Source of the DNA: Catonia carolina
Lineage: Eukaryota; Arthropoda; Insecta; Hemiptera; Achilidae
Reading direction: 5' to 3'
Length of the DNA stretch: 64,000 bases
Assembly (NCBI GenBank): GCA_035578175.1
Contig: JAQMRL010000003.1
Location: 89,072,469-89,136,468 of the forward strand
The position numbers and the translations under genes were made by a program. A model generated the notes under the pieces. The model was not told the DNA's origin. It ran no database searches and was given only the letters and a program-made list of their open reading frames with translations. Below, one piece after another: positions 9,431-21,238 of this stretch (position 1 is the stretch's first letter; the number at the start of each line of letters is the position of its first letter).

Positions 9431-12397
9431 AAGTTTTATTATACTGCTTTCATACACTTTTTCTTCATCGTGTCATTAAGATAGCAAAAATGGCATCCCT
9501 TGCATTCCATGGAGCTTGTGCTGGCTTCCATTGGAAGGATTCCGTTGTGCAAACCACTAAACTAAGAAACAGTCTCCCTCGACATATCGGAAACGTCCTC
9601 TTTTATTGTTGGATTGAACTAGCCGGCGCTTATAAAAGCTATTCGATATCGGTTTGTTAAGACTGGACCCTTGGAATTCAGTTAGTCGTTCAAATTTTTT
9701 TGTACGTAAGATAACAACTCTACCAAAAAAAAAGATCACATACGAAAATCAATATAACATTGTACTGGTTTAAAATTAGCACGATAGTTTGGTCACTCCC
9801 CAACTTTTATTTAGTTTGTTTTATATTATATGGGTGACCAAATGTAATCTTTCAAAATATTTTTTATTATAAAAACCGCTACATATGTATACTTATATTT
9901 TCTAATCCAAAATAAAAATATTCTAATATAAAAGTTCTACAAATATTAGTTTAAAGTTTCCTTACCATATTGGTAATGTAAATAATAAATTAGTTATAGA
10001 TCTTTTCGGTTTGAATAATTTATTACTAGAACCTAAAAATAATTCAACTTTTCTACATTACGTCACTGCTTTTTAGAACATCTGAATTATAAAAATATAA
10101 AACGTTTCTTTCTGTTGATCTATAAAAGGTCTTTGTATTTGTCGTTCCTTTTACATGAGATTTCAATGTTTTTTTTTTAGTTATCTGAAGTAAATTTATA
10201 AAAATCGAATAAAGGATTTATTTTAATTCGAAGTAGGTGGATTTAAAGCATTTAACTTTCTTTTTGCTATTATGTTTTCATTTCTCGTTGTGTGATAAAT
10301 AAAATTTATAAATGTAACTGTAATTTAACTGTAACTATAAATAACTGTAATTTATAGTAACTGTAATTCTGTAGTAACTGTAATTTAAATGTAACTGTAA
10401 TTTATAAATGTTAAAGGAGAAAATCTCTTAGTGAGTGAATTTTAATATTTTCCTCAATTAATAAAATTTGTGTTTCATTTATAAAAATAGTAGTGTTACT
10501 AATAAAGTTGAGGTTTTACAAAAAATTCGTTAACCAGTTGGTTCAAACATATTTTATTCAATAATCGGATGTTTATAATGAATCCAGATTTCTGTAGCCT
10601 ATAGAGTAATATTTTACACTACGTAAAGTAACTTTAGACATTTTTGAAAGCTATTTTTCTGCTAATACTCTCAAAATTCTTTCAATGTAAGTTTTTTTTT
10701 CGTATCTTCCGTCATTCCGGTGTTCTGCATTTGTTATTCGTGAAAGTCAATCAGTTGTATGAATTTGGTTCGGTCCATTATGTTTTCTCTGTTTATTCCA
10801 ATTTTTTTAGTATTCTTTCTGACTTCTTTAACCACTTTCAGGTACCTTTGGTCTATTGTTTAGTGCCTTTAAAATTTTTTTAACATCCATTTTTTCGTAT
10901 ACAGGTGCCCTTAGAATGTTTGCTGTTGTTTTCTTGTATAGTTTTCTCTATGTCGTAACTTGTACTTTCTTTACTTTATTCGAATCGATTATCTTGTTAA
11001 ATTGAATTATAAAATGAAATAAAGAAATTGTAAATTATCAACTAATTTAAAGAGGTGAGAAAATGAGTCCAATGAAAGTGAAAAAAAACCATTATTTGGT
11101 ATCGAGAGGTATCGTCGTATGAGTGAAGACAGGCGACCCAGCAGAGTACGGAACACCTTAAGAATATTTTATACCTCTTAAACCAAAACTTGTATATCAA
11201 TTTTATTTATTTAAAGCTAGATGACTTATTAGAGGTCTTCGGTGGTTGCGATAAACGGTTTTACGTGAGGTTTTACGAAAAGGTACTTAAATGTAGGATG
11301 GTTTCAGTCACGTAAAAGATTTCATTTTTTACTTATGTTTTAAACAGAATGTAGTTGCCTGTCAAGCAGTATGCCTATAATAGTTATATTTAATGAAACC
11401 TTCAAGTACAAACAGATACTATAACTTTATTTCATTTTCAAAATTATTTTACGGTGGTTCTAAAACATAAATTATAACAACGCCATCAACGTATATTTCT
11501 ATACTCGTTATACACCGTCTTCTGTTATTTTCTTTTTATCTTAATTTTAGGAAAAAAATTCAAATTCGTAAAGTTTTTAGCTCAGTAAACTTGACGTCCG
11601 TACTTTTTATAAAATGTTTAAAAAGCCTAGCTGACTGAAGTTCGTAACAAGACTGGTAGATACTACTCCCTAAATTGTCGGTTTGGGAGTATAGTGAAGA
11701 ATGGCTGAAACGATTTTCCCGACAATGAGCTAGAATTTGTAAGGTCTCTTTCTCCTTTTTTGTCAATAAATCACCTGCTTTTACAGTGTACAAAACAATG
11801 AAGAGAATGAAGATGTCAGAATTTTTTAAATATAATTTTTCTTTTATCTTTCAGGCATAATAATTGTTTATTAACGTTGTGTAATCTTAATGTAACTTGT
11901 ACAGTAAAATTCGTCTAATACGCTCATCAGTTATACGATTTCCTAGTCAAAATGCGGATTTTATATTTAATTCTTAAAAATGAAGTATAAGAAAGGCATG
12001 TCGATATACCACATCGCGTTGAATTCAGTTTATTGCATTTTGTTTCTGTTCAACAAAGGAAAGTTTTAGGAATAGTATTAAAATACTATAGTAAATTTTT
12101 ATTTTTGGCAAAAAAACCCAGGTGTAGAAAAAAAGGGTCACTACATTTTTCTTTTCAAAAGAAGCCTGTACTCTTTCCACCCCTTAAACAAAAAAATAAA
12201 AATAAATAGACACTATCACCAAAGTCAATTAACTCTAAATATCCGCATGGAAGTTTTAAAAATTTAGTGGTCCTCTCTTGTGAGTTATGCGTTCCGTTTT
12301 AACAAAAAAAGGAAATATTTAAAATCGCAAAGAAACTGTAAATTACTGACTTCTTTAGTTTCAACTGGTGGATGTATGGATTTAAAACACGTCACGG
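9431..12397. other. AT-rich DNA without supported genes
   Basis: Contains one minisatellite-like run (10311-10410). Reading 10640-10990 on the minus strand gives charged, stop-interrupted text that may be old LINE coding sequence, and 11100-11180 (plus) has an RRMSEDRRPSR-like string also seen near LINE C-termini. Neither is strong enough to call. Confidence 0.4.
10311..10410. repeat. Minisatellite of TAACTGTAATTTA units
   Basis: About 100 bp of imperfect repeats of TAACTGTAATTTA/TAACTGTAATTCTG, with unit length varying by a few bases. Confidence 0.75.
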
Positions 12398-12432
12398 AAA
12401 TCATCATCATCATCATCATCTGTCAAGGATTA
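12398..12432 (-). repeat. (ATC)n run with a short LINE-tail match
   Basis: ATCATCATC... followed by TGTCAAGGATTA. The LINE tail at 20704 has the same arrangement (CATCATCATCATT..CTGTCAAGAATTA), so this is probably the extreme 3' end of the same LINE family in minus orientation. Confidence 0.45.
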
Positions 12433-12632
12433 TTATATTATTTGTAATTAGCAGATTTAAGTAAGTCTAAAATAAATACAGTAAACTTCAATTTTCTTCG
12501 ACACGACTCATGGCAAGGCGATATGATGTGGTGGTGTAAGTAGCAATCGGCAGGCAAGTCAGCCCCTTCCACTTTCTCATCAACCCTCTACCCATCCGTT
12601 GTCCTGAGTACAGTATTGTTCTGAAGGGCACG

Positions 12633-14068
12633 TTACTGTCGATTTCTTTATTATAAATACCTGAGTTTTGAGCCTTGTTTCTTTAAAACTGCTAATATTA
12701 GTTCAATTTTAACGTACTATACATCAAAATTTAGTTAATTTCAATTTGCGTTGTAACATGTCAGTTTCATATTTTTAGTGTGTTTTTAATATTGCGATAT
12801 CTGGATGAAAAGAAAAACAGAGCCGGTTTTTTTTGTTGGTGCAAGAGATCGAATACAATTAGAGGCTTTTAACTCAAATACCGTTTGACCGTTTTTCTTA
12901 TCACATGGTTAGTCAATTAAATGACTGAATCATTTAAGAACAGAAGAGGTAGAGGTGTAAAAGACACTAATCAGAGTTATCTTCTCTGAAAGTAATGAAT
13001 TTCATTGTACAGCCAGACCCTGTGGTGAATGAAGTGAAGGTGTCATTTACAGAGTGGAAAATATGTGCTTTTCAGAGGGCCCGGCATGCTGATAAGCGTA
13101 CTTTTCCACTCAGTGAGGAAGGCAATGGTAAACCACCTCACTCCTCGTTTTACTTAGTAAAACCTCTAGAGGTTCAAACCAGCCTTTCGGCTGTTGACCT
13201 AAACAACAACAACCGTTTGACCGATTTATTTGAACTTAGATTTTTTTAAATATTTAAATAATGGTCAATGCTGCAGGGGGTGGAAGAAGCTTAACCATGT
13301 TGCCACGTCTTTTAATCGGTTGTGTTATTTTCTCTTCCTGCTAAAGTCGCCTTTTGACGTTAACATACAACTAGTAGTAGTTAACTATTGTAAGTAAATG
13401 ATGAATGGGTATTAATATTGCACTGTCATATATTATTATGCGTCACCTGGAAGGACAGGTCCCAGGTATACTAATTAAAATAGCTAGTAGGCCTACCAAG
13501 TTACAACGCGGCAACACGGTTAAGCTTCTTCCACCCCCTCAACACCGCCCCGCAGCAACTACTATTATTTAAATATTTTTAAAAAATCTACCGAATAACT
13601 GGTCAATCGCTGTTTCATAATATTAATGAATTTGTATTAATTTTTTTATACTGAATAAAATGATTTTTCGAAATTGCCGAATTAATGAGCGGTTACGGAG
13701 TTAATAGGGGTTCAGAATTTTGCTAATAACTCAAAATTTAAATGCACTACAAATCTGAAATTTCGTACGTACATTAAAAATATACAAGTTTATATTCCGG
13801 CGTAATTTAAAATAAATCAGTCGAGGGATATTTGAGTTATAAGCCTCTAAATGTATCCGATCTGTTGGAGCAACAAAAAAACCGGCTATTTTTTCTTCTC
13901 ATCCAGATATCGCAATATTAAAAACACGCTAAAAATATGAAACTGATATGTTACAACGCAGATTGAAATGAGCTAAACTTTGATGTATAGTACGTTAAAA
14001 TTGAACAAGCGGTTTTAAAGAAACTAGGCTCCAAACTCGGGTATCTATAATAAAGAAATCGACAGTAA
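12633..14068. mobile_element. Foldback element with long, interrupted inverted arms
   Basis: The left arm starts TTACTGTCGATTTCTTTA and the right arm ends with its reverse complement at 14068. Matching continues inward through GTAACATGTCAGTTTCAT-, ATTGCGATATCTGGATGA- and AGCCGGTTTTTT-type blocks (left 12633-12890, right 13840-14068). It resumes at the core with GGGGGTGGAAGAAGCTTAAC (left about 13276) against its complement (right about 13519). The left arm has lost roughly 300 bp present in the right arm and has gained a family A retroposon (12892-13211). The spacer is 13306-13506. No transposase frame is present and no flanking duplication was found. Confidence 0.75.
12880..13223 (+). mobile_element. 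Family A retroposon, copy 2, with perfect 12-bp target duplication
   Basis: The insertion body is 12892-13211, flanked by ACCGTTTGACCG at 12880-12891 and again at 13212-13223. It begins at TTTTTCTTATCACATGG, so about 75 bp of the family's 5' end are missing, and it ends in CTAAACAACAACA. Truncation at the 5' end, a short simple 3' tail and a 12-bp duplication are the signature of LINE-driven retroposition. This fixes the element's polarity and shows that it inserted after the foldback formed. A frame of 84 codons (12995-13249) crosses it; see the findings. Confidence 0.85.
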
Positions 14069-14254
14069 TTTGTTTGTGTTCATTAAAATTGTACAATTTT
14101 CAAATTAAAATCATGGCTGCTTCCTATACAATATGCCACACAATATGCAATACAATACAATGTGCCATATGCTCTGGATAGTTCGACATTTCGATACTTT
14201 GACAACCTCTAAGTCCACAATGTGTCGAACTATCGAAGTTCTACTATACTTGTA

Positions 14255-14345
14255 ATTTTAAACAATAGTTTTTTAATTATTTATTTTACCCAAGTCTCGG
14301 AACGGACATTAGCAATAATTGGTACAGTACTGTGAAACATTTGAC
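14255..14345 (+). repeat. Fragment of the LTR-like family 3' end
   Basis: TTAATTATTTATTTTACCCA followed by AGTCTCGGAACGGACATTAGCAATAA matches, with changes, the 3' ends of the blocks at 6347 (minus) and 35515 (plus). Only this terminal part is recognisable. Confidence 0.4.
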
Positions 14346-15227
14346 AATGAATATTGAGGATTTATATTTTGCTCTTGTGTTTAACCAAAATGAATGATAA
14401 AAATATTTCATTACTCAAAAACAAAAGATTTTCCGTATTAAATTGAATTTGGAAGTGGTTTATACGTGTACACGTTTTAAAACAGAAAACACATAAGCTT
14501 GGTAGATTAGTTAATACGGTATTCAATTTTGTATTGGTGAAATGTTTCTGAATGGAATAATATGTTTTTGCTACAGAATTTTAAGTATTTTTGTTCTAAA
14601 CTAAGCGACAGATGAAACAAAGAGTTACGTAGGCGTACGTTATTGAGATAGCAGGATTTAACTGAGAAAGTTATTTTTTACAAATGTTCTACAGTCAATT
14701 AATGATAACTGGAGATAAATAAAGTAGCGAAACGTCTGTAGTAATTTGAGTCTTTTGAATGGCACTTTATTTTCAAAAATTCTATAATTTATTTTTTAAA
14801 TTTCTTCAAGATTTTAGTTTATTCAAACATTCCATAGAATTAAACTTTCATTTAAAATTGAGTATTTCCATTTATCGGATTAAGAAATTAAACCTGGAAA
14901 ATTTTAAATTAAATTAACTCTATCTTAGAAGTACTTTTAAAATTTTTCAAAATGATTTTTATAATAAAAGTAATTTACTTTATTGAATTAGTACCTATAT
15001 TATTTATATTTATTGATAGATAAAAATATTAAATATTTGTTCATCACTCCTTTCTAAAACGGTATAAAACCTGTTGTACGGTATATAAATCTGCAAAAAA
15101 CAAAAAGTAATTTTATTGTTATTCGGTTTGTGTGGATCCTTTGATCTACGTTTTAACATGTATAATAAAAAATGCAAACAATACTGTACAAAATTTCTAA
15201 AATTAATTTTTACCGACTAAAGTTGGT
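14346..15227. other. AT-rich DNA, nothing recognised
   Basis: No supported feature. Confidence 0.5.
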
Positions 15228-15590
15228 CACCTCTGTGGCCCACTGGTTAGCGTGTTACGCTGGAAAGTGGGTGTTCCGGGATTGATTCCTTCGACCAAAG
15301 AATGGCCACCTCCGTAGCGTAATGGTTAGCGCGGTAGCCTACGACGCGGGGGTCTCGGGGTCGAATCCTAGCCGGGGTCCTGGGATCGATTCCTTCAACC
15401 AAACAAAGGCCACCTCCATAGCGTAGTGATTAGCGCGCTAGCCTTCGGCGGGGGTTTCGGGTTCGATTCCCAGCCAACGTCTTCAAATTTTCACAAGACA
15501 AAACCCACTGTTCTTGATGAATTACCCACCGTAGTCGCTAATAACCAGGCAGCTGATGCGACTTTAGATGAACCAATACAATATAATCCG
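15228..15590 (+). mobile_element. tRNA-derived SINE (family 1) with three tandem tRNA-like heads
   Basis: Three consecutive tRNA-related modules begin at about 15229, 15303 and 15408. Each has an A-box-like GTAGCGTAATGGTTAGCG-type block (first copy TGGCCCACTGGTTAGCG) and a B-box-like GATTGATTCC, GGTCGAATCC or GGTTCGATTCC. The linkers CTTCGACCAAAGAAT and CTTCAACCAAACAAA join the modules. Only the last has the usual SINE body, ending GTAGTCGCTAATAACC....TGATGCGACTT. The A and B boxes are the internal RNA polymerase III promoter. Single-headed relatives lie at 23584, 32768 (minus) and 41378. Confidence 0.8.
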
Positions 15591-15619
15591 ATACCTGTAG
15601 AATAAGAATAAATTTAACA

Positions 15620-15980
15620 CGTTTGTTGTTTAGGTCAACAGCTGAAAGCCTGGCTTCTACCTCCAGGACTTTACTAAGTAAAACGAGGAGTGAGGTGGTT
15701 TACCATGGTCTTTATTCACTGAGTGGAAAAGTTTACATATTAGAATGCCTGGTTCTCTGAAAAGTATTTACTTTCCACCCTGAAATGTCACCTTTACTTA
15801 GTTCACCACAGTGTCTGGCTGTATAAAGAAATTCTATACTCTGGATGATACTGATGATTACTCTGGAGATACTTCTGACTAATGTCTTTTACCCCTCTGC
15901 CCCTTCAGTTCTTAGATGCTTCAGTCATATATTGGCTGACCATGTGATAAAAAACAGAACTATTGTTTTAGCCTCTAATG
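15620..15980 (-). mobile_element. Family A retroposon, copy 3
   Basis: Reverse-oriented, tail GTTTGTTGTTTAGG at left, more diverged than most copies, with small deletions in the palindrome region. It lies directly after the tandem-headed SINE. Confidence 0.7.
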
Positions 15981-15989
15981 TGCTATTTA

Positions 15990-16749
15990 GTAGGCCTACT
16001 TTTAATCTGCCGAAAAACCCTCCTTACGCAAGGCTTCTGCTAATTAGCATTCTTCTTAAACATTTTAAAGTTATTAATTGAAAAAATAAGTACTGGTCGT
16101 ACAGATACAGTCTGTTGTAAATTTAGATAATTTTTGTTTGTTTTTCACTTAATTTAAACAACCGGCAAAGATTTTTACAACTAAATTTAAAAAAACTAAC
16201 CGCGTTAATAGCTTTGAGAAGGACACCACCCAGTAGTTCTCCAAATAACGATATTGTGTTAAATTTTATTTCATATTTTTGTACAAATAATAATTAATGT
16301 TATAATGCTTTTCACGGTTGGTGAGCTCTCCTGTTCCACGCGTTTAGACCAATCAGAACGTTTGCCAGCGTTATCAGATTGTACGAATGTTTCAGCCTGA
16401 CAAACATTACGTGCACATGCGCATAAGAGCCACAGAAGTTCACTCGTGTCTTGCATCTCGTACTGAACACATTGATTTTAGAGCGCGTTAACATGCAATA
16501 CTTTACAATATAATCAGGTGATTGTATCTTCATAGGTTATGACTGTTATTGAAACACCAAAAAAAAAATAAAAATGGCTGACAAAATATACAACAGAGCT
16601 ACGAGAGCAAGTTTGGCAACGTTGCTGGCAAGTCATTGAAGTGGGAAGGGGGCAATGCGTACGTTCAGAGCTCATCAGCCCTGAAAAATAGTATAGAGTT
16701 GCATTAATAAATAGATTTAAAAAGATTTGGTATGTAACACTGACACAAC
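15990..16749. other. No recognised gene
   Basis: A slightly GC-richer piece at 16310-16480 contains GACCAATCAG (a CCAAT motif), but I see no gene attached to it. Confidence 0.4.
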
Positions 16750-17657
16750 TTTGTCTTGCTGATGCAGATAATGGATAATAAAGCCTAACATTGGTAATAA
16801 AACATTAGAAATAAACATAAAAACTTACCTCAATAAATATAACCTAATTCTAATCATGAGTGTATGGTGTAAAATGGAAACCAACCTTAAAAATACTTAA
16901 AATATTGGCTTAAAAATACTGAAAATCACTCTTTAAAATCACTCTCTGTAGAGAAATATGCTTAAAATAAGAGTTGTAAATCTTTAAATTTTCTAAAATT
17001 TTATTGCATATACTTTTGTTGTTAAATGCATCGTAGGTACATACAACAGCCAAAATCTTTAAAAAATCCATTTTTACAGATTTTCATAAAAAAACCAGAA
17101 AATTACTAATTACCGCTAAACTAAGCATTATAAACAGAAATGTTTGGAATAAAAGTTGTAGGTTTTAATGTTCTACAGCCTTTATTATACTGTTTTTCCC
17201 TAAAATGCATATTGAGGCCACGAACTTCTACGAGACACAGCCTCCCAATAATTTCAGCAGACACGGCGCTTAACACTTAATGTAGAGATTAAAGATGTAG
17301 TTAAAAAACCGGTAGGAGCCGTTTTTTGAGAAAGATGCAAAAAAGTGAAAAATTACGCGAGTAAACTACTACTTCCAGTCGACCGATTTTGATGGAAATG
17401 TCCGTATCGGTTCCTCTAGTAAACCCTAACTTAAGTTTTAAGTTTCTACTTCGTACGATGTTTCGTTTTTGAGATATTTTGTTCACACATACACACACCC
17501 ACACACACACATACACACACACGCACACACCAATCGTTTAAAACATGTTTTTTGGGGTTCAACGGGACTGAAAACGTGTGTATCCGGTGAAAACTCGATT
17601 TCGGAAAATCGCCATGAAAATAATACTTTTCTTCCTATATACAGGCAAGAGAAAGTT
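16750..17657 (-). repeat. Family B interspersed repeat, near full-length copy
   Basis: Reverse-oriented: it ends on the right with CTATATACAGGCAAGAGAAAG. It carries the (CA)n tract at about 17488-17530 and the distal blocks (CTCTGTAGAGAAATATGCTT, ACCGCTAAACTAAGC) on the left. Confidence 0.65.
17485..17530. repeat. (CA)n microsatellite in family B
   Basis: Interrupted CACACA run with CAT and CGC interruptions, at the position where other family B copies also carry (CA)n/(TG)n. Confidence 0.85.
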
Positions 17658-17659
17658 AT

Positions 17660-18811
17660 AATAAATAATATAATAAATGTGTATTATATAAAATTTTGTA
17701 GTGTATCGAAATTACTGAAATATCAAGTTAAAAGGACGAGACGTAAACTTGCCCTCGTGGATAAAATCATATTAGAACCACTCTCTTCGTGGACATTTAC
17801 ACACTAGACTTCACAAGGAAATATCGTTACATTTTAATATGAATTTAAATTTAGGCGAGTATATATCTAAATAATGAAAATATTATAAATGTACTGTGTG
17901 TTTATTTTCTGAATGATATTTAGAAAACGTTGAAGAGTTGAATGTGGGTAATTAAAACAAACATCTAACGTACGCTTTATTAAATTTCGGAAAGCAATTT
18001 CATCCATGAAAAGTTACATAATTTATTTATACCTTACTGTACTGTGTAAATAAATAATATTAGCCCGTACTCCATTTATTTTGATTTAGATATTCAATTT
18101 GTTTCAAAAAAATACACGCACATTTATTTCATTTTCCAAGGGTTTTCTCCTTAACATAACAAAAATATGTACCCGATTATACAGTTAAACCACAGTGGAA
18201 AATCCTTCTTTTGCTTCTATGTACTGCTTTTCCTCTTTCCTCTAAAACCGCAGTTGATGCACAAGAATACGAAGATTAATGTAGTATGTTACAAGTAGAG
18301 AAAAATCCCACAGGAGCTCTATGAAATGTAAATTCACACTACACTACGTTTTATAACTATTATAAAGCACCTGTACTTCTATGTACGTGCAATATTTTTT
18401 GCGATACTTTTACATTTTGCATTTTTATTATGCTAATCGGAAAACTGCTGAAACAACGGCTACTCAGTTACTACTCTTCCTTTTGTTTAGACTACATTAA
18501 ATCTTGCAAAATTGTTGGTACTGATTTTATTTTTGTAATATTTATGTTTTCTGTTACATTATTCTTCAACGCAGTCGATTCGGGTGTTTTCTTTAATGTA
18601 TGTAAGTTAACTGTGTTGCAATTTCCCATACCATTGCAATCAAAATTTAAATAAATAAACCACAAATTTGGGGGTCAGCTAAAAAGAACCTTGCCGAATA
18701 ACAACAACTTAATGGAAATAATTATGAATTTAAACTTGCAGATAATAGATTAACAATCATATTATTTAATGTCATGAAAATCTGTGCTATACGTTTTGAA
18801 TATTGATACTG
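17660..18811. other. AT-rich DNA, nothing recognised
   Basis: A 74-codon frame at 18430-18654 is hydrophobic by AT-rich composition only. Confidence 0.5.
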
Positions 18812-20138
18812 TACGAGGTGTGTTCAAAAAGTAACGAGAATTTTTAAATTTCGCGGGTTTGGATAGTCCGATTGTAAAAATTTTTTTTTCATTATGTTGG
18901 TACACTGCCCCTGACGTACGATAAAATTTTCAACAATATTCATTGCTTAGTTCTTAAGTGGAAGCCGCTAAAATTGACGTGTTTTTCGAGCACGGCTATT
19001 TTTGTTTGTTAAAAAAAATGGATCAAAGAATTTGTATTAAATTTTGCGTGAAAAATGAAATAAAGTGTAATAAAGTGTGTGAAATGTTAACAAATGCATA
19101 TGGTGAGTCTGCTATGAGTAAAACAAGGATTTACGAGTGGTATAAGCGTTTCCAAGATGGCCGCAAAAACGTTGAAGATGACGAACGACCCGGACGGCCA
19201 AGCACATCAACAACCGATGAAAACGTGAAAAAGGTGAAAGAAATGGTTATGAACGATCGCCGAATCACAATCAGAGAAGTCAGTGATGATGTTGGCATAT
19301 CGATTGGCTCATGCCATGAAATTTTTCGGATGTTTTGGGTATGAAACGTGTGGCAGCAAAATTTGTTCCAAAATTGTTGAATTTCGAACAAAAACAGCGG
19401 CGAATGGAAGTTGCTCAGAAGTCACTAAATGAAGTCAACAACGATGCGGATCTAGTCAAACGTGTTAGAACAGGTGACGAAACATGGGTTTACGGATACG
19501 ATGTCGAAACTAAGGCTCAATCGTCCCAGTGGAGGCATTATGGATCGCCAAGACCGTAAAAGGTTCGATAAGTGCTGTCGAATGTAAAGGTTATGCTCAC
19601 TGTGTTCTTCGATTTTAATGGCATAGTGCATCATGAATTCTTTCCACAAGGTCAAACAATCAATAAGGAGTACTACCTACAAGTTCAACGCCGTTTGCGT
19701 GAAGAAATCCGAAAAAAACGCCCGGATTTGTGGCAAAACAATTCATGGCTTTTGCACCACGATAATGCACCTGCTCACACTTCATTGCTTGTTCGTGAAT
19801 TTTTGGCCAAAAACGAAACTGTAACGATGCCCCAGCCTCCATATCCGCCAGACATCGCTCCATGTGACTTTTTTCTATTTACAAAAATAAAGAGAACATT
19901 AAAAGGCCGTCGTTTTACAAGCATAGATGACATTAAAAGCGAATCGGTGAAAGAGCTGAAAGCTATCATAAAGATCGAGTTTCAGAAGTGTTTCGAGGAT
20001 TGGAAAAAGCGTTGGCACAAGTTAGTGTATTGCATGCGAAGGGGACTACTTTGAAGGCGACAATATTAATGTAGATGAATAAATAAATATTTTTTTCAAA
20101 AAACGAAAATTCCCGTTATTTTTTGAACAAACCTCGTA
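18812..20138 (+). mobile_element. Mariner transposon with TA target duplication
   Basis: The element is 18814-20136 (1323 bp), flanked by TA on both sides. Terminal inverted repeats are about 30 bp: left CGAGGTGTGTTCAAAAAGTA, right (complement) CGAGGTTTGTTCAAAAAATA, with few mismatches. Length, TA duplication and the D34D transposase inside place it in the mariner family of the Tc1/mariner superfamily. The transposase gene is broken, so it is immobile on its own, but both termini could still be recognised in trans. Confidence 0.95.
19018..20054 (+). pseudogene. Mariner transposase, one frameshift and two stops
   Basis: Cut-and-paste transposase pseudogene. The start is the ATG at 19018 (MDQRICIKF). 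Residues ~5-60 hold the first helix-turn-helix (RIYEWYKRFQDGRKNVEDDE), followed by GRPSTS and a second HTH (TIREVSDDVGISIGSCHEI). A one-base loss in a T-run near 19323-19327 shifts the frame. The catalytic triad can still be read: Asp in TGDETW (codon 19476-19478), Asp in LHHDNAPAH, and Asp in APCDFFLF, with 34 residues between the last two (D34D). YPPDIAP replaces the usual YSPDLAP. In-frame stops TAA at 19557 and 19569 split the middle. The C-terminus (RGLL, stop 20054) seems complete. Confidence 0.93.
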
Positions 20139-20702
20139 TATTCGTTAGCTAAATTATTTTCGTGTTTCACATCTTCGGGTTTTAGATAACATTCAGCCTC
20201 AAACCCTATCGTATGAGTTAGTGATGTATATGTATACGTTCCCTGTTATGTACATACAAATCTAAGTTAGGTTTTTCAAATTTATTGATAAAGTTTAAAA
20301 ATATAAGTTCGCTCTTCGATATCCAATTTCTTTACAATAATATAATATATAAAAAGAACTTTGAAGAAGTTGTTTTAAATTGTTGATTTACAGTGTATTT
20401 TATTGTAGAAAGATACTATATCATAACTGTTACCTACTACATTGTTTACATAACTGTTATATACCACACCTAAGTGCCTTTGTAAATTTTAATTTATTTA
20501 ATATTTCTTCTTTATATATTTGTTTATGCTGATTACCCATTTCATGTAACCGTTTCAAAATGATGATAGAACATGCTGATTTATAACTTATTAAATCTCT
20601 TCTCCATTCAATGTTTCTATTGATAATGTTAATTAATTAATTAATGATTATTAATAATGTATTTAATATTTTCTATTAATATTATGTTTTTATTAATATT
20701 GC
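20139..20702. other. AT-rich DNA, nothing recognised
   Basis: Ends in a TTAATTAATTAATG/ATTAATATT-rich stretch at about 20628-20700. Confidence 0.5.
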
Positions 20703-20703
20703 G

Positions 20704-21238
20704 GTCATCATCATCATTACCTGTCAAGAATTAGGCTCAATGGCCTGTTCCGGCATCTATCTCGTTTTAGGTATTTCCAAGCCTCGCTTCCCTCTAGGTT
20801 TATATTTCCATGCTCACAGAGAAAGTCTGTAAGCTGGCATGCGATATAAATGTTGAATCAGTTTCTTTTATAATATATTCTTAACGTTTTCCACAGTGAC
20901 TGAACATTTAACTCGGCGCGTATAGCTTCGTTACGTAGTACTCTATCTAACCGGGTACAACCTTTGACTCCCCGCAAAAATGTTATTTTAGTATCCTGAA
21001 TACGAGATTCATTCCTCTGTAATGATACCCATGTTTCACTCTCGTATGAGTGGTACGACTATTGCTCTATAAAATTTCATTTGGGTGTCCTGTCTCATTT
21101 TCTTTCTTATTGTCCTGAAAATAGAACAGCAAACAGCGCTGAATTTTGCTAGTTTTCACTCAGGTCATCATCTTTCTTATACGAATCCTGCACCCTAAAT
21201 GTTTAAAATCTCGAACTCGTTTTATAGTACAGTTGCTA
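20704..21238 (-). pseudogene. LINE ORF2 C-terminus (endonuclease-RT type) with (ATG)n tail
   Basis: Reading leftwards: QMKFYRAIVVPLI, a one-base shift, then ESETWVSLQRNE, TFLRGVKGCTRLDRV and RNEAIRAELNVQSLW. This is the post-RT region of insect endonuclease-reverse transcriptase LINEs (typically TYGSEsW....FLRxVxGxTxxDRxRNExIRxEL). Further stops follow, and the 3' end is a run of GATGATGATGACC. Catalytic RT motifs are absent, so the copy is 5'-truncated at about 21238. An RTE-like assignment is my inference. Confidence 0.7.

Noticed and set aside
10640..10990. Possible minus-strand LINE coding text
   Set aside because: Charged, stop-interrupted reading without any diagnostic motif; kept only as a remark.
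11100..11180. RRMSEDRRPSR-like string suggesting a LINE C-terminus
   Set aside because: Too short, with stops on both sides and no adjoining LINE motifs.
12398..12425. ATC-repeat as a start of a CRISPR-like or tandem array
   Set aside because: A simple trinucleotide run next to a LINE-tail match; no spacer-repeat structure. No CRISPR array exists in the window.
16310..16480. CCAAT-containing patch as a promoter
   Set aside because: One CCAAT motif without TATA, initiator or a gene downstream is not enough.
17301..17528. 75-codon ORF rich in Val/Cys
   Set aside because: Translation of the (CA)n tract of a family B repeat, not a gene.
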